Source of the DNA: Ancrocorticia sp.
GTDB lineage: Bacteria; Actinomycetota; Actinomycetes; Actinomycetales; Actinomycetaceae
Direction: 5' to 3'
DNA length: 64,000 nucleotides
Assembly (NCBI GenBank): GCA_022648165.1
Contig: JALCLX010000001.1
Coordinates: 248,001-312,000 of the forward strand
Each line of letters starts with the position of its first letter. Positions within the stretch are counted from its first letter, which is position 1. The notes beneath the pieces are model-generated. The model saw only the letters and a program-made list of their open reading frames with translations. It was not told the DNA's origin and did no database searches. The position numbers and the translations under genes are program-made. This document shows, one piece after another, positions 1-8,217 of this stretch.

Positions 1-1212
1 TCACTCAGAATCTTCCCCACGAAGGATTGCCGCAGCGCCATGCACCGCCGCGAGTGCCGCCTGCAAATCGCTTCCAACGGCCGTGACGTGTCCAATTTTG
101 CGCCGTGGCTTCACAGCCTTACCGTACATGTGAAACTTGACAGACGGATATCGGGCCATCGCCTGCGGATACGCATCGCGCGGATCGCGCAGTTGGGATC
201 CTAAGATGTTGACCATCACGCTCCACGGAGCGCGCAACGCCGTATCACCCAGCGGCAAGTCAAGTACCGCACGGACATGCTGTTCGAACTGGCTTGTAGT
301 GGATCCTTCAATAGTCCAATGGCCCGAATTATGGGGGCGCATCGCCAATTCATTCACGTAAGGGCGCAACGTGCCATCCGAATCGCGTGCCAGGAACAGT
401 TCGACGGCGAGTATGCCCACCACTGCGAGTTCACGTGCGATACTTTCGCCCAGTTCACGAATCTCCGTGGCAAGGGCTTCGCCGATTCCCGGCGCTGGCG
501 CAACTACTTCGAAGCAGGTGCCCTGCTGTTGCACTGTACGAACCACGGGCCACGATCGAATTTCGCCGCTTGGCCGGCGTGCCACAAGCTGGGCCACCTC
601 CATTTCGAATGGAATCAGTTCTTCTACCAACAGTGGCCCCTCAGCAAACCAGTCATCGGCCTGCCGTACATCGTCAATGATGCGCACGCCTTTGCCGTCA
701 TATCCATCGCGGGGCGTTTTCAGTACCGCGCGGCCGCCGAGCTCGCGGAGGGCGGCGGCGACGTCGTCGGCCGAATTAACCGTGAACCATCGCGGCCCCG
801 GAATACCCAATTCCCCCATCCGGGTGCGCATGGCGATCTTGTCCTGGGCGTAGCGTAGAGCAGTGGCATTCGGCCGCACGGGTGCGAATTGCTCCGCCTG
901 TTTCAGGGTGGCTTCGGGAACGTGTTCGTGTTCCACGGTGAGAGCATCAACGTGCCGTGCCAGTTCCATGATTGCTGCCACATCGTCGGCCTGCGCCACG
1001 CGGCTCTCAGGTATCACCTGGGCCGCCGAACCATCGGAGGCTTCCACCAGGGCATCCAATTCAATACCTAAAGGAGCTGCAGCTTCCTGCATCATGCGGG
1101 CCAGCTGTCCGCCGCCGATCACTCCGATACGGGGGGCTGCGGACTTTGCGCCGGTTCCCACCACACGTTGCTTCCCTGCGTGATTACTGGACGTCTTCTG
1201 TTCGCTAGTCAC
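1..1212 (-). CDS. purK: N5-carboxyaminoimidazole ribonucleotide synthase (PurK)
   Basis: PurK uses ATP and bicarbonate to carboxylate aminoimidazole ribonucleotide in de novo purine synthesis; it is cytosolic. The 403-residue product has the family's N-terminal motif GVIGGGQLARMM near residues 30-41, followed by an ATP-grasp domain (about residues 130-320) with the segment KTPRDGYDGKGV and a C-terminal PurK domain with NELAMRPHNSGHWT. About 28 residues precede the usual start of the fold. The GTG at 1212 lies exactly six bases after a TAGGGT box (1219-1224) and has no Shine-Dalgarno, so I read it as a leaderless start. The stop codon is at the window edge; purE, the usual partner, would lie to the left and is not visible. 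It is divergent from the GtrA gene with only about 30 bp between them. Confidence 0.95.
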   Translation of the reverse strand: MTSEQKTSSNHAGKQRVVGTGAKSAAPRIGVIGGGQLARMMQEAAAPLGIELDALVEASDGSAAQVIPESRVAQADDVAAIMELARHVDALTVEHEHVPEATLKQAEQFAPVRPNATALRYAQDKIAMRTRMGELGIPGPRWFTVNSADDVAAALRELGGRAVLKTPRDGYDGKGVRIIDDVRQADDWFAEGPLLVEELIPFEMEVAQLVARRPSGEIRSWPVVRTVQQQGTCFEVVAPAPGIGEALATEIRELGESIARELAVVGILAVELFLARDSDGTLRPYVNELAMRPHNSGHWTIEGSTTSQFEQHVRAVLDLPLGDTALRAPWSVMVNILGSQLRDPRDAYPQAMARYPSVKFHMYGKAVKPRRKIGHVTAVGSDLQAALAAVHGAAAILRGEDSE

Positions 1213-1218
1213 GTATTT

Positions 1219-1224
1219 ACCCTA
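1219..1224 (-). promoter_or_regulatory. -10 box of purK (leaderless type)
   Basis: TAGGGT on the minus strand, six bases before the GTG start of purK. It fits the actinobacterial TANNNT -10 consensus and would place the transcript start at the start codon. No clear -35 box. Confidence 0.5.
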
Positions 1225-1232
1225 CTCACGTT

Positions 1233-1238
1233 TAGACT
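1233..1238 (+). promoter_or_regulatory. -10 box of the GtrA gene (leaderless type)
   Basis: TAGACT followed by six bases and then GTG at 1245. It lies back to back with the purK -10 box, so both divergent promoters fit into about 20 bp. Confidence 0.45.
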
Positions 1239-1244
1239 GGAGTG

Positions 1245-1880
1245 GTGTCTCATTCCAGCAGATTATCCCGCCTGATCACCGTGTTATTGCGCGGCCAGAC
1301 CTTCCGTGAATGGTTCGTTGAATTCGTTCAGTTTTGCGTGGTGGGCCTTGGCTCATACATTGTGGACGTCGGCCTGTTCAATCTGCTCGCCCATGGCGGA
1401 TTTGTCACATTGCCCGGAGACCCCTCCATGACGGCCAAGGTGATATCGGTCACCATATCCGTCATATTCTCCTGGATCATGAATCGGCTTTGGACTTTCC
1501 GCAAAAGCCGCAATGACGATAAGACGCGCGAGTTCGTGATGTTTGTGTTGGTGAACCTGGGCGGGATGCTCATCGCGCTGGCCTGTTTGTGGTTCTCCCG
1601 TTACGTGCTGGGACTGCGTTCCCAATTGGCAGACAACATTTCTGCCAACGTTGTTGGCTTGGTGCTGGGCACTGCATTCCGCTACGTGATGTACCGCTAT
1701 GTGGTTTTCACGCGCGCTCCCACACCCACTGCAGAAGACGCCGCCGCGGAGGCGCTGGATATCCTGGAGACGCACGAACCCGGCCAGATTCAACTGGACG
1801 TACACGCCTCAACGGCGGCGCCGGCGCGAACCCACAGTGATGATCGACCCAGCAGGAAGGATCCGATCAGGATCGAGTGA
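1245..1880 (+). CDS. GtrA-family membrane protein
   Basis: A protein of about 211 residues with four hydrophobic segments in the first 150 residues (for example near VQFCVVGLGSYIVDVGLF, VISVTISVIFSWIMNRLW and FVMFVLVNLGGMLIALACLW). This matches the GtrA family (PF04138), whose members are thought to move polyprenyl-linked sugars across the membrane or to assist cell-surface glycosylation. The motif SWIMNRLWTFRKS with N-R-x-W-T-F is typical. The C-terminal 60 residues are hydrophilic and probably cytoplasmic. GTG codons lie at 1242 and 1245; I prefer 1245 because of the TANNNT-N6 spacing. The 3' end overlaps the histidine-kinase gene by 72 bp on the opposite strand. Family assignment is solid; the sugar substrate is unknown. 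Confidence 0.85.
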   Translation: MSHSSRLSRLITVLLRGQTFREWFVEFVQFCVVGLGSYIVDVGLFNLLAHGGFVTLPGDPSMTAKVISVTISVIFSWIMNRLWTFRKSRNDDKTREFVMFVLVNLGGMLIALACLWFSRYVLGLRSQLADNISANVVGLVLGTAFRYVMYRYVVFTRAPTPTAEDAAAEALDILETHEPGQIQLDVHASTAAPARTHSDDRPSRKDPIRIE

Positions 1881-3122
1881 CTGGGGCAAAGCGGATAGTG
1901 CCAATGAGAATACCGGGGGCTTATTCTGTGTCAATTCCAGGCGTCCTCCCACGTTCTCAGCCAGGCTCCGGGCCAACGGTAGGCCGATGCCGGTGGAGCC
2001 TCCCGTAGAGACACCCTTGCGGAAAATCGCTTCGGTGAGATCCGGATCGACGCCCGGGCCCTCATCCGTCACGTCAATGACTACGCCATGACCCGCCTTC
2101 TTAGCGCGCACCGATGTAGTCCCTGCGCCGTATTTGAGCGAATTCTCGATCAGCGTGGCGAGTATCTGCGATAGTGATGCCGGATTGGCTAATACCGCTG
2201 GTGCGCCACCAGTATCAAATACAAGTTCGCGGCCCCGTTTTGTGAAACTCATTTCCCACTCTTCTTTTTGCTGAGCAAAGATTAGCTTCAAGCGCACAGC
2301 CTCTGTAGAACCAGATGCCGCGGAACGGGAATTCGCCAGCAGATCCTGTACCACACCGGTGAGGCGTTCTACTTGTTCCAGACAGGCGTTTGCTTCCTTC
2401 TTAACTTCTGGATCATCAGTCAGATACTCGATTTCCTCTAGCCTCATGGAAAGCGCGGTCAGCGGCGTGCGCAACTGGTGCGAGGCGTCCGCTGCGAACT
2501 GCCGTTCGGCTGAAATACGGCCGGCCATGCGATCTGCCGTTCGCACGAGCTCTTCGTACACCAGATCGATCTCTTCGATTCCGGTCTTCTCCATCTGGGG
2601 GCGGGTCTGCCCGGCGCCCACCTGCTCGGCAGCCGCGGCCAGGTAAATCAACGGAGCGGACAGGCGCCGTGATTGGTGAAGTGCGAACGCCACGCCCACC
2701 GTAAACGAGAAAGAAATCAGAATAAGCCCAGCAAATCCGAATAGCGCAACCGAACGCACTACGGCGTCACGCGATATCGCCACCGTAACGGTGGCGTCCG
2801 TGCCGGCTGACTTGGTGAAACTGATAGTGCGGCCATCAATCGGCTTGCCAGCTTCAATTCGGGAAAATGGGGTGAGCACAATAATATGCGCCGCGTATTG
2901 GCCCTGAGCATTCGCATAGCGTTCAAGCGACGGCATAGAAATTTCATTGCCTGCATCCAGGCGTTGTTCCACCATGGTAGCAACAGAGGTAGCGCGCCCT
3001 TCGGCCCCTACCTCCGCGTCTCGCCAGATCAAGAGGCTACCCAGAATGAGGCCGGGAATTCCCAAAAGCGCAACGGCCACGGCAACCGCCGCAGTCGTCA
3101 TCTGTATCGCGCGCCGCCGCAC
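1809..3122 (-). CDS. Sensor histidine kinase
   Basis: A 437-residue membrane sensor kinase. The order is: TM1 (about residues 8-32), an extracytoplasmic loop of about 90 residues, TM2 (about 124-148), a HAMP-like linker, a HisKA dimerisation domain with the phospho-acceptor His at about 215 (ASHQLRTPL), and an HATPase domain with N box (IENSLKYG), G1 (DEGPGV) and G2 (GSTGIGLPLARSL) motifs. All catalytic motifs are present. It follows the response-regulator gene by 6 bp in the same direction, so the two form a standard pair. The signal sensed is not evident. The last 24 residues, ending in an Arg run, are encoded in DNA shared with the 3' end of the GtrA gene on the other strand. Confidence 0.93.
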   Translation of the reverse strand: MRRRAIQMTTAAVAVAVALLGIPGLILGSLLIWRDAEVGAEGRATSVATMVEQRLDAGNEISMPSLERYANAQGQYAAHIIVLTPFSRIEAGKPIDGRTISFTKSAGTDATVTVAISRDAVVRSVALFGFAGLILISFSFTVGVAFALHQSRRLSAPLIYLAAAAEQVGAGQTRPQMEKTGIEEIDLVYEELVRTADRMAGRISAERQFAADASHQLRTPLTALSMRLEEIEYLTDDPEVKKEANACLEQVERLTGVVQDLLANSRSAASGSTEAVRLKLIFAQQKEEWEMSFTKRGRELVFDTGGAPAVLANPASLSQILATLIENSLKYGAGTTSVRAKKAGHGVVIDVTDEGPGVDPDLTEAIFRKGVSTGGSTGIGLPLARSLAENVGGRLELTQNKPPVFSLALSALPQSLDPDRILPAGSIITVGSRRRRR

Positions 3123-3128
3123 GCTGCA

Positions 3129-3806
3129 TTACCCCTCTTCGAAACGGAAACCCATACCACGAATCGTGGAGATGTGCCGTGGATTGGCGATATCATCTCC
3201 GAGCTTCCTGCGTAGCCAGGAGATATGCATATCGAGTTTCTTCGTGGATTCTTCGCCCTGTGTGCCCCACACTTCTTGCATCAGGTCCTCACGGGAAACC
3301 ACGGCCCCCGCATGGCGCACCAGTATCGTCAGAAGATCGAATTCCTTGCCAGTGAGCTGTAGCTCCTGAGAGCCCAAGAATGCGCGGTGTGCTGTTACGT
3401 CGATCGTCACGTCATGTGCGCGCACGACGTCGTCGCCATCGCTCGCCTCCGAGCGGCGCAACAATGCGCGGACACGAGCTAGCAGTTCTGCCAATCGAAA
3501 TGGCTTTGTGACATAGTCATCCGCGCCGGCGTCTAATCCCACCACCATGTCCACTTCTTCTGAGCGTGCAGTCAGAATTATCACTGGGAACACCCAACCA
3601 CGTTGCCGAATTTGCCGGGCAACGTCCAGGCCGTCCATGTCCGGAAGGCCCAGGTCCAAGATCACCAGATCAACGCCTTTTTCCATCTGCGAAAGCGCGT
3701 CGGCACCCGTTTCCGCCAAACTGACGTTGTAGCCTTCGCGTGCGAGCGTACGCATCAGCGGGCCGGAGATCGCCTGATCGTCTTCAACAAGCAGTAAGTT
3801 AGTCAC
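3129..3806 (-). CDS. OmpR/PhoB-family response regulator
   Basis: A 225-residue two-domain regulator. The N-terminal receiver has the acidic pocket (VEDD), phospho-acceptor Asp51 (LDLGLPDMDGL), the conserved Thr79 and Lys101 (DYVTKPF). The C-terminal winged helix (about residues 130-225) includes the LTGKEFDLL and GMGFRFE motifs of the Trans_reg_C family. It would be phosphorylated by the kinase encoded directly downstream and bind DNA as a dimer. The GTG start at 3806 sits six bases after TAACAT (3813-3818), suggesting a leaderless transcript separate from the cyclase gene 62 bp upstream. Target genes cannot be read from the sequence. Confidence 0.94.
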   Translation of the reverse strand: MTNLLLVEDDQAISGPLMRTLAREGYNVSLAETGADALSQMEKGVDLVILDLGLPDMDGLDVARQIRQRGWVFPVIILTARSEEVDMVVGLDAGADDYVTKPFRLAELLARVRALLRRSEASDGDDVVRAHDVTIDVTAHRAFLGSQELQLTGKEFDLLTILVRHAGAVVSREDLMQEVWGTQGEESTKKLDMHISWLRRKLGDDIANPRHISTIRGMGFRFEEG

Positions 3807-3807
3807 A

Positions 3808-3832
3808 CTTGAATGTTATGCCAACCTTCAAG
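3808..3832. repeat. Short inverted repeat in the response-regulator promoter
   Basis: CTTGAA (3808-3813) and TTCAAG (3827-3832) are perfect 6-bp arms separated by 13 bp. They overlap the putative -10 box and start point of the response regulator, so they could be an autoregulatory operator, but arms this short can occur by chance. Confidence 0.3.
3813..3818 (-). promoter_or_regulatory. -10 box of the response-regulator gene (leaderless type)
   Basis: TAACAT on the minus strand, six bases before the GTG start at 3806. Confidence 0.45.
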
Positions 3833-3868
3833 CATTAGTCGAGGGATTCCCGGAATTGCGCCGCAGAA

Positions 3869-5032
3869 TCACACGCGCGCAGGCAGGCGGCGCAGTTCCA
3901 CAGTTTCCACTCTGCCAAGCCCTTGCAGATCGGGAGCACCCGCTGGGACCAATGCAAACTGTTCCAAACCCAACGCTGTCATGATGTTCGCCGTGCGGCG
4001 ATCTGTGAGAACACCTCCAGAAGGTGCCACGTCCACTAGGCGCGATGCCAGATTGACAGTGGGGCCAAAGACATCGCCATAGCGGGACACCACTCCACCC
4101 CACACCAACGATGCACGCACAGGCAACATGCCGGGAATCTGCCGCAGCTTCTCCACGATCCCCATCGCAACTTCGGCCCCGGTCACCAAATCGTCTGCGA
4201 TGTACAAGAACGCGTCACCGATCGTTTTCACCACACGTGCACCGTGCGAGGTGATGACGTCGCGACACGTCGTTTCAAACGTTTCTATCAGAGTGACCAG
4301 TTCGGAAGCGGCAAGTTCATTCGAATGGTGGGTGAAGGAAACCATGTCCGCAAAACCCAGCGCGCGTTGCAGCTGCACCTCGTCGGCGTTGGAGAGATCC
4401 ATCGAACTGGCCTCCGCCTCCGAACGCCGCAATAAGGATGCCAGGTGGCGCCGCCATGCGTAACTGATCTCCTTGGAAAAGAACTCTTGAAAATCGCCTA
4501 CGTGGTCTAGTACCCAAAAACGCGCGGAAATCCCATCCAGTCCCAGTACACGCTCTGCATACTCCGCCAACGTCTCGTATTGCCACAAGGCCAAGCGATC
4601 AGCCGTGTGCGATTCCCCGCGCACCAACGAACTGATTGCCTCTTGATCCAAAGCCCCCGAACGCAAGACCTGCCGCTGGCGGCTCATCGCCGCCACGTCG
4701 TCATCCGTGAAAACCAGATCGTGGTCCTCATCGTGGATCACGGGAAAACCCATTGAAAGCCAAAAACGCCGCGCCTCCGCCACAGTCATCTGTGCCGCCT
4801 GCGCTGCCGAACGCAAAGTGTATTTTTCTTCGCCGCGCAACAGCTTTTCAACACGTTTATCCACCGTGTTCTTCCTATGTTTCTTGCCCTTGCGTTGCTT
4901 CTTCGGCTTGGCAGGTTCAGGGATTGCGGGAACGCCATAGCGGAAGCCGCCCGTTGCCCCACGTGGTGGGTTCCCTCCGCCCGCCTGTGAGGCCGATGGG
5001 GAGACAAGGGTAGTCTCGTCTGCCACGGTCAT
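3869..5032 (-). CDS. Class III adenylate cyclase with N-terminal regulatory domain
   Basis: A soluble 387-residue protein. Residues about 195-360 form a class III nucleotidyl cyclase domain: metal-binding Asp in FADMVSFT, adenine-selecting Lys in VVKTIGDAF with the second metal Asp, and the transition-state Asn/Arg pair in FGPTVNLASRL. The canonical residues are all present, so an active ATP-to-cAMP enzyme is likely. The roughly 150 residues before it resemble the autoinhibitory, pH-sensing domain of mycobacterial Rv1264 in position and length (inference). The N-terminal 60 residues are Lys/Arg-rich. The ATG at 5032 has a good ribosome site (GGAGAGGG) four bases away. A CRP-type operator overlaps its presumed transcription start. 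Confidence 0.9.
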   Translation of the reverse strand: MTVADETTLVSPSASQAGGGNPPRGATGGFRYGVPAIPEPAKPKKQRKGKKHRKNTVDKRVEKLLRGEEKYTLRSAAQAAQMTVAEARRFWLSMGFPVIHDEDHDLVFTDDDVAAMSRQRQVLRSGALDQEAISSLVRGESHTADRLALWQYETLAEYAERVLGLDGISARFWVLDHVGDFQEFFSKEISYAWRRHLASLLRRSEAEASSMDLSNADEVQLQRALGFADMVSFTHHSNELAASELVTLIETFETTCRDVITSHGARVVKTIGDAFLYIADDLVTGAEVAMGIVEKLRQIPGMLPVRASLVWGGVVSRYGDVFGPTVNLASRLVDVAPSGGVLTDRRTANIMTALGLEQFALVPAGAPDLQGLGRVETVELRRLPARV

Positions 5033-5052
5033 GCCGCCCTCTCCATAATCAA

Positions 5053-5068
5053 TGTGCCGTCAGTCACA
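5053..5068. promoter_or_regulatory. CRP/GlxR-like operator upstream of the adenylate cyclase gene
   Basis: TGTGCCGTCAGTCACA matches the CRP-family consensus TGTGA-N6-TCACA at nine of ten defined positions. It lies 21-36 bp upstream of the cyclase ATG and overlaps the transcription start predicted from the TACAAT box at 5075-5080, a position that would favour repression. A further AATGTG half site follows at 5086-5091. Confidence 0.55.
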
Positions 5069-5074
5069 TTGGTA

Positions 5075-5080
5075 ATTGTA
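5075..5080 (-). promoter_or_regulatory. -10 box of the adenylate cyclase gene
   Basis: TACAAT on the minus strand, five of six bases matching TATAAT. No convincing -35 box at 16-18 bp. Confidence 0.4.
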
Positions 5081-5215
5081 ACGATAATGTGATTATTTGT
5101 GTGCAGTTCTTAGTCCTATCACCAATTCAGCAGTTCAGAGAGAACTACAAGCGGTTGGGGGCGAATTAAGATTACTCATTCCGTCCGCGGTGGGGCGTGA
5201 GGACACGGGGGAATG

Positions 5216-5221
5216 TACTGT
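5216..5221 (+). promoter_or_regulatory. -10 box of the DUF885 gene (leaderless type)
   Basis: TACTGT followed by six bases and the ATG at 5228. The GGAGG within those six bases touches the start codon too closely to act as a normal Shine-Dalgarno site. Confidence 0.4.
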
Positions 5222-5227
5222 GGAGGC

Positions 5228-6892
5228 ATGAAACACTCCACTGCTATCGATTCATGCGCGGATACATACTTTCAACGCTGCTTGGACGCTTCCCCGGAGC
5301 TCGTGACGTTCATCGGCCTTCCCGGCGCGGACGAGGGGACTTTTTCCGATTACTCGCCTGAAGGAATCGCCGCATACACTCAGCTTGCGCGCGAGGCGTT
5401 GCGGGAGCTTGACACATTGTCACCTGCAGACGACGTCGACGCTGTGACAGCAGCCGCAATGCGCGAACGCTTGAATTCCGATATCGAACTGTGGGAAGCA
5501 GGAGAATCCACCGGTACGCTCAATGTGATCGATTCTCCAATTCAGCAGATTCGCGACATCTTCGATGTGATGCCTACCGATACGGAAGAACAGTGGCACA
5601 CAATCGCACGCCGCCTTGCGGCTGTTCCGGCCGCTTTAGATAGCTATCGGGAGTCGCTGCTGTGGCGGCTGGCGCACGGGCCTGTATTTGCGCGCCGGCA
5701 AGTAGACCGTTGTGCAGAACAGTGCGAGGCTTTGAGTAACTCCGCCTCAAACTTTTCGAAACTTGCCGCACGTGGTGCTGCAGCATTCCCATCCTTGGCG
5801 GGCCAACTTGAACGTGGCGCAGCAACGGCAAACACGGCCTATGGTGAACTGGCTACCATGCTTCGCCGTGATATCGCACCAGCAGCCAGCACACGCGACG
5901 CCGTGGGACGCGAGCGCTACGAGAGGTTCTCACGGCAGTTCCTGGGGGCATCGATCGACCTTGATGAAACTTACGAGTGGGGCAAACGGGAGCTCGCTTC
6001 TATCACAGCTGAACAGGAACAGATCGCCGAACAGCTATACGGCAAGGGTGTAAGTGTGCGTGAGGCAATGGATCGCCTCAATACTGATCCGCACCATTCG
6101 CTGGAAGGTACGGACAACCTGCAGCGGTGGATGCAGGACACTGCGAATGAATCACTCCACGCGCTGTCCGGGAAGTACTTCGATATCCCGGAGCCGCTCC
6201 TGAAGCTGGACTGCCGTGTTCTCACAGACGGAACTGGCGGCATCTACTACACGGGCCCAACGGATGACTTCTCGCGGCCAGGCACCATGTGGTGGTCCGT
6301 TCCGCACGGCGTGACTCATTTCAACACGTGGCAAGAACGAACCACCGTGTATCACGAAGGCGTACCAGGCCATCATCTTCAGGTCGGTTTAGCGACATAT
6401 CTGCGCGATGAGCTGAATGTTTGGCGGCGGCAGGGATGCTGGGTTTCCGGCCACGGCGAAGGCTGGGCACTCTACGCGGAGGGGCTGATGGCGGAGTTAG
6501 GTTTCCAGAACGATCTGGGCAACCGGATGGGTGTTCTGGATTCCATGCGTTTGCGCGCGGCCCGCGTGGTGGTGGATTTAGGTGTTCACCTCGGCAAGTC
6601 CGCCGGGACGTACGGCGACGGCGCGTGGGATCACGATTCTGCGTGGAAATTCCTGCTGGATAACGTGGCGATGGATCCGGCATTCCTTTCCTTTGAGCTG
6701 GATAGATATCTTGGCTGGCCAGGCCAGGCACCTTCCTACAAGATTGGTCAGCGCATCTGGAATGAGCTACGCGAGCAGGCCCGCGCCAAAGCACAAGCCG
6801 CGGGCGATCAATTCGACGTGAAGGCATGGCACATGCGTGCTCTTTCACTCGGTTCAGTGGGATTGGATGTGCTACGCGAGGCCTTGCAGTGA
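5228..6892 (+). CDS. DUF885-family metallohydrolase
   Basis: A soluble protein of about 554 residues spanning the full DUF885 (PF05960) family length. The C-terminal half carries YHEGVPGHHLQ, the zinc-binding HExxxGHH signature of this gluzincin-like family, followed by SGHGEGWALYAEGLM, where the downstream Glu is the likely third ligand. Members are thought to be metallopeptidases or carboxypeptidase-like hydrolases; the substrate is unknown. No signal peptide is seen, so it is probably cytoplasmic. An in-frame ATG lies at 5213, but 5228 fits the leaderless spacing. It overlaps the next gene by 4 bp (GTGA), so translation is probably coupled. Confidence 0.9.
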   Translation: MKHSTAIDSCADTYFQRCLDASPELVTFIGLPGADEGTFSDYSPEGIAAYTQLAREALRELDTLSPADDVDAVTAAAMRERLNSDIELWEAGESTGTLNVIDSPIQQIRDIFDVMPTDTEEQWHTIARRLAAVPAALDSYRESLLWRLAHGPVFARRQVDRCAEQCEALSNSASNFSKLAARGAAAFPSLAGQLERGAATANTAYGELATMLRRDIAPAASTRDAVGRERYERFSRQFLGASIDLDETYEWGKRELASITAEQEQIAEQLYGKGVSVREAMDRLNTDPHHSLEGTDNLQRWMQDTANESLHALSGKYFDIPEPLLKLDCRVLTDGTGGIYYTGPTDDFSRPGTMWWSVPHGVTHFNTWQERTTVYHEGVPGHHLQVGLATYLRDELNVWRRQGCWVSGHGEGWALYAEGLMAELGFQNDLGNRMGVLDSMRLRAARVVVDLGVHLGKSAGTYGDGAWDHDSAWKFLLDNVAMDPAFLSFELDRYLGWPGQAPSYKIGQRIWNELREQARAKAQAAGDQFDVKAWHMRALSLGSVGLDVLREALQ

Positions 6893-8136
6893 GAGAGAAC
6901 CACATTGAGCGCGGCGCACCAGACAGTGCCGTGAACGGACCTGATGAGGTGACGCCCCATCTACCTCGCCTTAGCATAACTCTGGCAAGCCAATCGCCTG
7001 CCCGGCTGGCCACGCTACGCGCCGCGGGAATCGAACCGGAGCTCCAGGTCTCCGGCGTAGAGGAAGACGCTGTGCTGGCGCGCGTGCGCGGCGGTGCGAC
7101 TCAAAAAGTGCTCGCCTTAGCAGCGGCGAAGGCGCGGACCGTCGCCACAAATGGCGTATCCTCCGCGCTTGTCCTGGGCTGCGACTCCATGTTTGAATTC
7201 GGCGGCCAAGTGGTGGGAAAACCTCACTCCAAAGAGGTGGCCTGCACCCGGCTGCGAGCCATGGCCGGCCAGGTGGGCATACTCCACACAGGCCATTACC
7301 TGGTGCATCCGCGTTCCGGGCACGCAATTGGGGCAGTCTCACATGCCGCCGTGCACGTGGCTCCGATGTCAGAAGCGGAAATTGAGGCCTATGTGGAATC
7401 CGGAGAACCGTTGGAGGTGGCCGGTTCTTTCACTGTGGACGGGCTCGGCGGACCATTCATCGAGAGAGTTGACGGCGATTACCACGGGGTCGTCGGGCTT
7501 TCTCTTCCCTTGCTGCGCAGAATGATGCACGCATCGGGGCTTTCGATCACTCAGCTGTGGACGTCGGCTCAACCCGCCGCAGGAGAGCTTTCGGGTGCCG
7601 GTTCGCATTTCTTGGACGCCTCACATCCGATGCGTCTACTGCATGGTGCCGATGGTTTCATCTTGTGTTCCTGCGGAAATCGGCATTGGGGACTCAACGG
7701 CGCTGCCGGAATCTGTGCGTTCCGCACGGTTGGAGGCGGTGCCGGAACAACTGGGCGGCGCACGGAAGTTCTATTACAGCTGCGTTCGCAGTGGTCGCAC
7801 GGCGGTGGAACATGGGGTATTCCAGGTGGTGCTGTCGATTGGGACGAAACAGCGGAGGCGGGGGCTCTGCGAGAATTCGAGGAGGAGACTGCGATCGGAG
7901 CCTCATCACTGCACCTGCTGGCACACCACGCTGCGGATCACGGCGATTGGGCGTACACAACATTTGTAGCCCGATGCGCTTCCGATGCCGTTGCTGTACC
8001 CGACCGCGAATCAGAACGGCTCGCCTGGTGCGATATTGACGATTTGCCCGACAATCTGCTGCCTTCGTTTGCCACCGCGTGGCCAGAGCTTCATGCTCTT
8101 GTGAACAACGCGGCAGCGCATCAGAGTGCCGAATGA
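6889..8136 (+). CDS. Maf-Nudix fusion protein (nucleotide house-cleaning)
   Basis: A fusion of about 415 residues. The N-terminal 210 residues form a Maf nucleotide pyrophosphatase: the ASQSPARL loop, the catalytic GCDSMFEF segment, and VGKPHSKE. Maf enzymes hydrolyse non-canonical or m7G/UTP/CTP-type nucleoside triphosphates. After a linker, a Nudix hydrolase domain follows. It has the HWGLNGAAG segment of an actinobacterial Nudix subfamily and a Nudix box starting at GGAVDWDE with REFEEETA, in which the usual Gly after the EE pair is Ala. Both catalytic cores appear complete. I chose the GTG at 6889 because it overlaps the preceding stop and has GAGG seven bases upstream; an ATG at 6826 would overlap the DUF885 gene further. 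Confidence 0.88.
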   Translation: MRENHIERGAPDSAVNGPDEVTPHLPRLSITLASQSPARLATLRAAGIEPELQVSGVEEDAVLARVRGGATQKVLALAAAKARTVATNGVSSALVLGCDSMFEFGGQVVGKPHSKEVACTRLRAMAGQVGILHTGHYLVHPRSGHAIGAVSHAAVHVAPMSEAEIEAYVESGEPLEVAGSFTVDGLGGPFIERVDGDYHGVVGLSLPLLRRMMHASGLSITQLWTSAQPAAGELSGAGSHFLDASHPMRLLHGADGFILCSCGNRHWGLNGAAGICAFRTVGGGAGTTGRRTEVLLQLRSQWSHGGGTWGIPGGAVDWDETAEAGALREFEEETAIGASSLHLLAHHAADHGDWAYTTFVARCASDAVAVPDRESERLAWCDIDDLPDNLLPSFATAWPELHALVNNAAAHQSAE

Positions 8137-8205
8137 CATACGCTTTGGCGCATGCCGCGGTATTCCGCAAGCTGGGCAGACTGTGAGTCCGCCGCAGCCA
8201 GTGGG

Positions 8206-8211
8206 TACGCT
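8206..8211 (+). promoter_or_regulatory. -10 box of dapD (leaderless type)
   Basis: TACGCT followed by six bases and the ATG at 8218, which coincides with the start expected from the DapD family. Confidence 0.5.
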
Positions 8212-8217
8212 GGGCAT

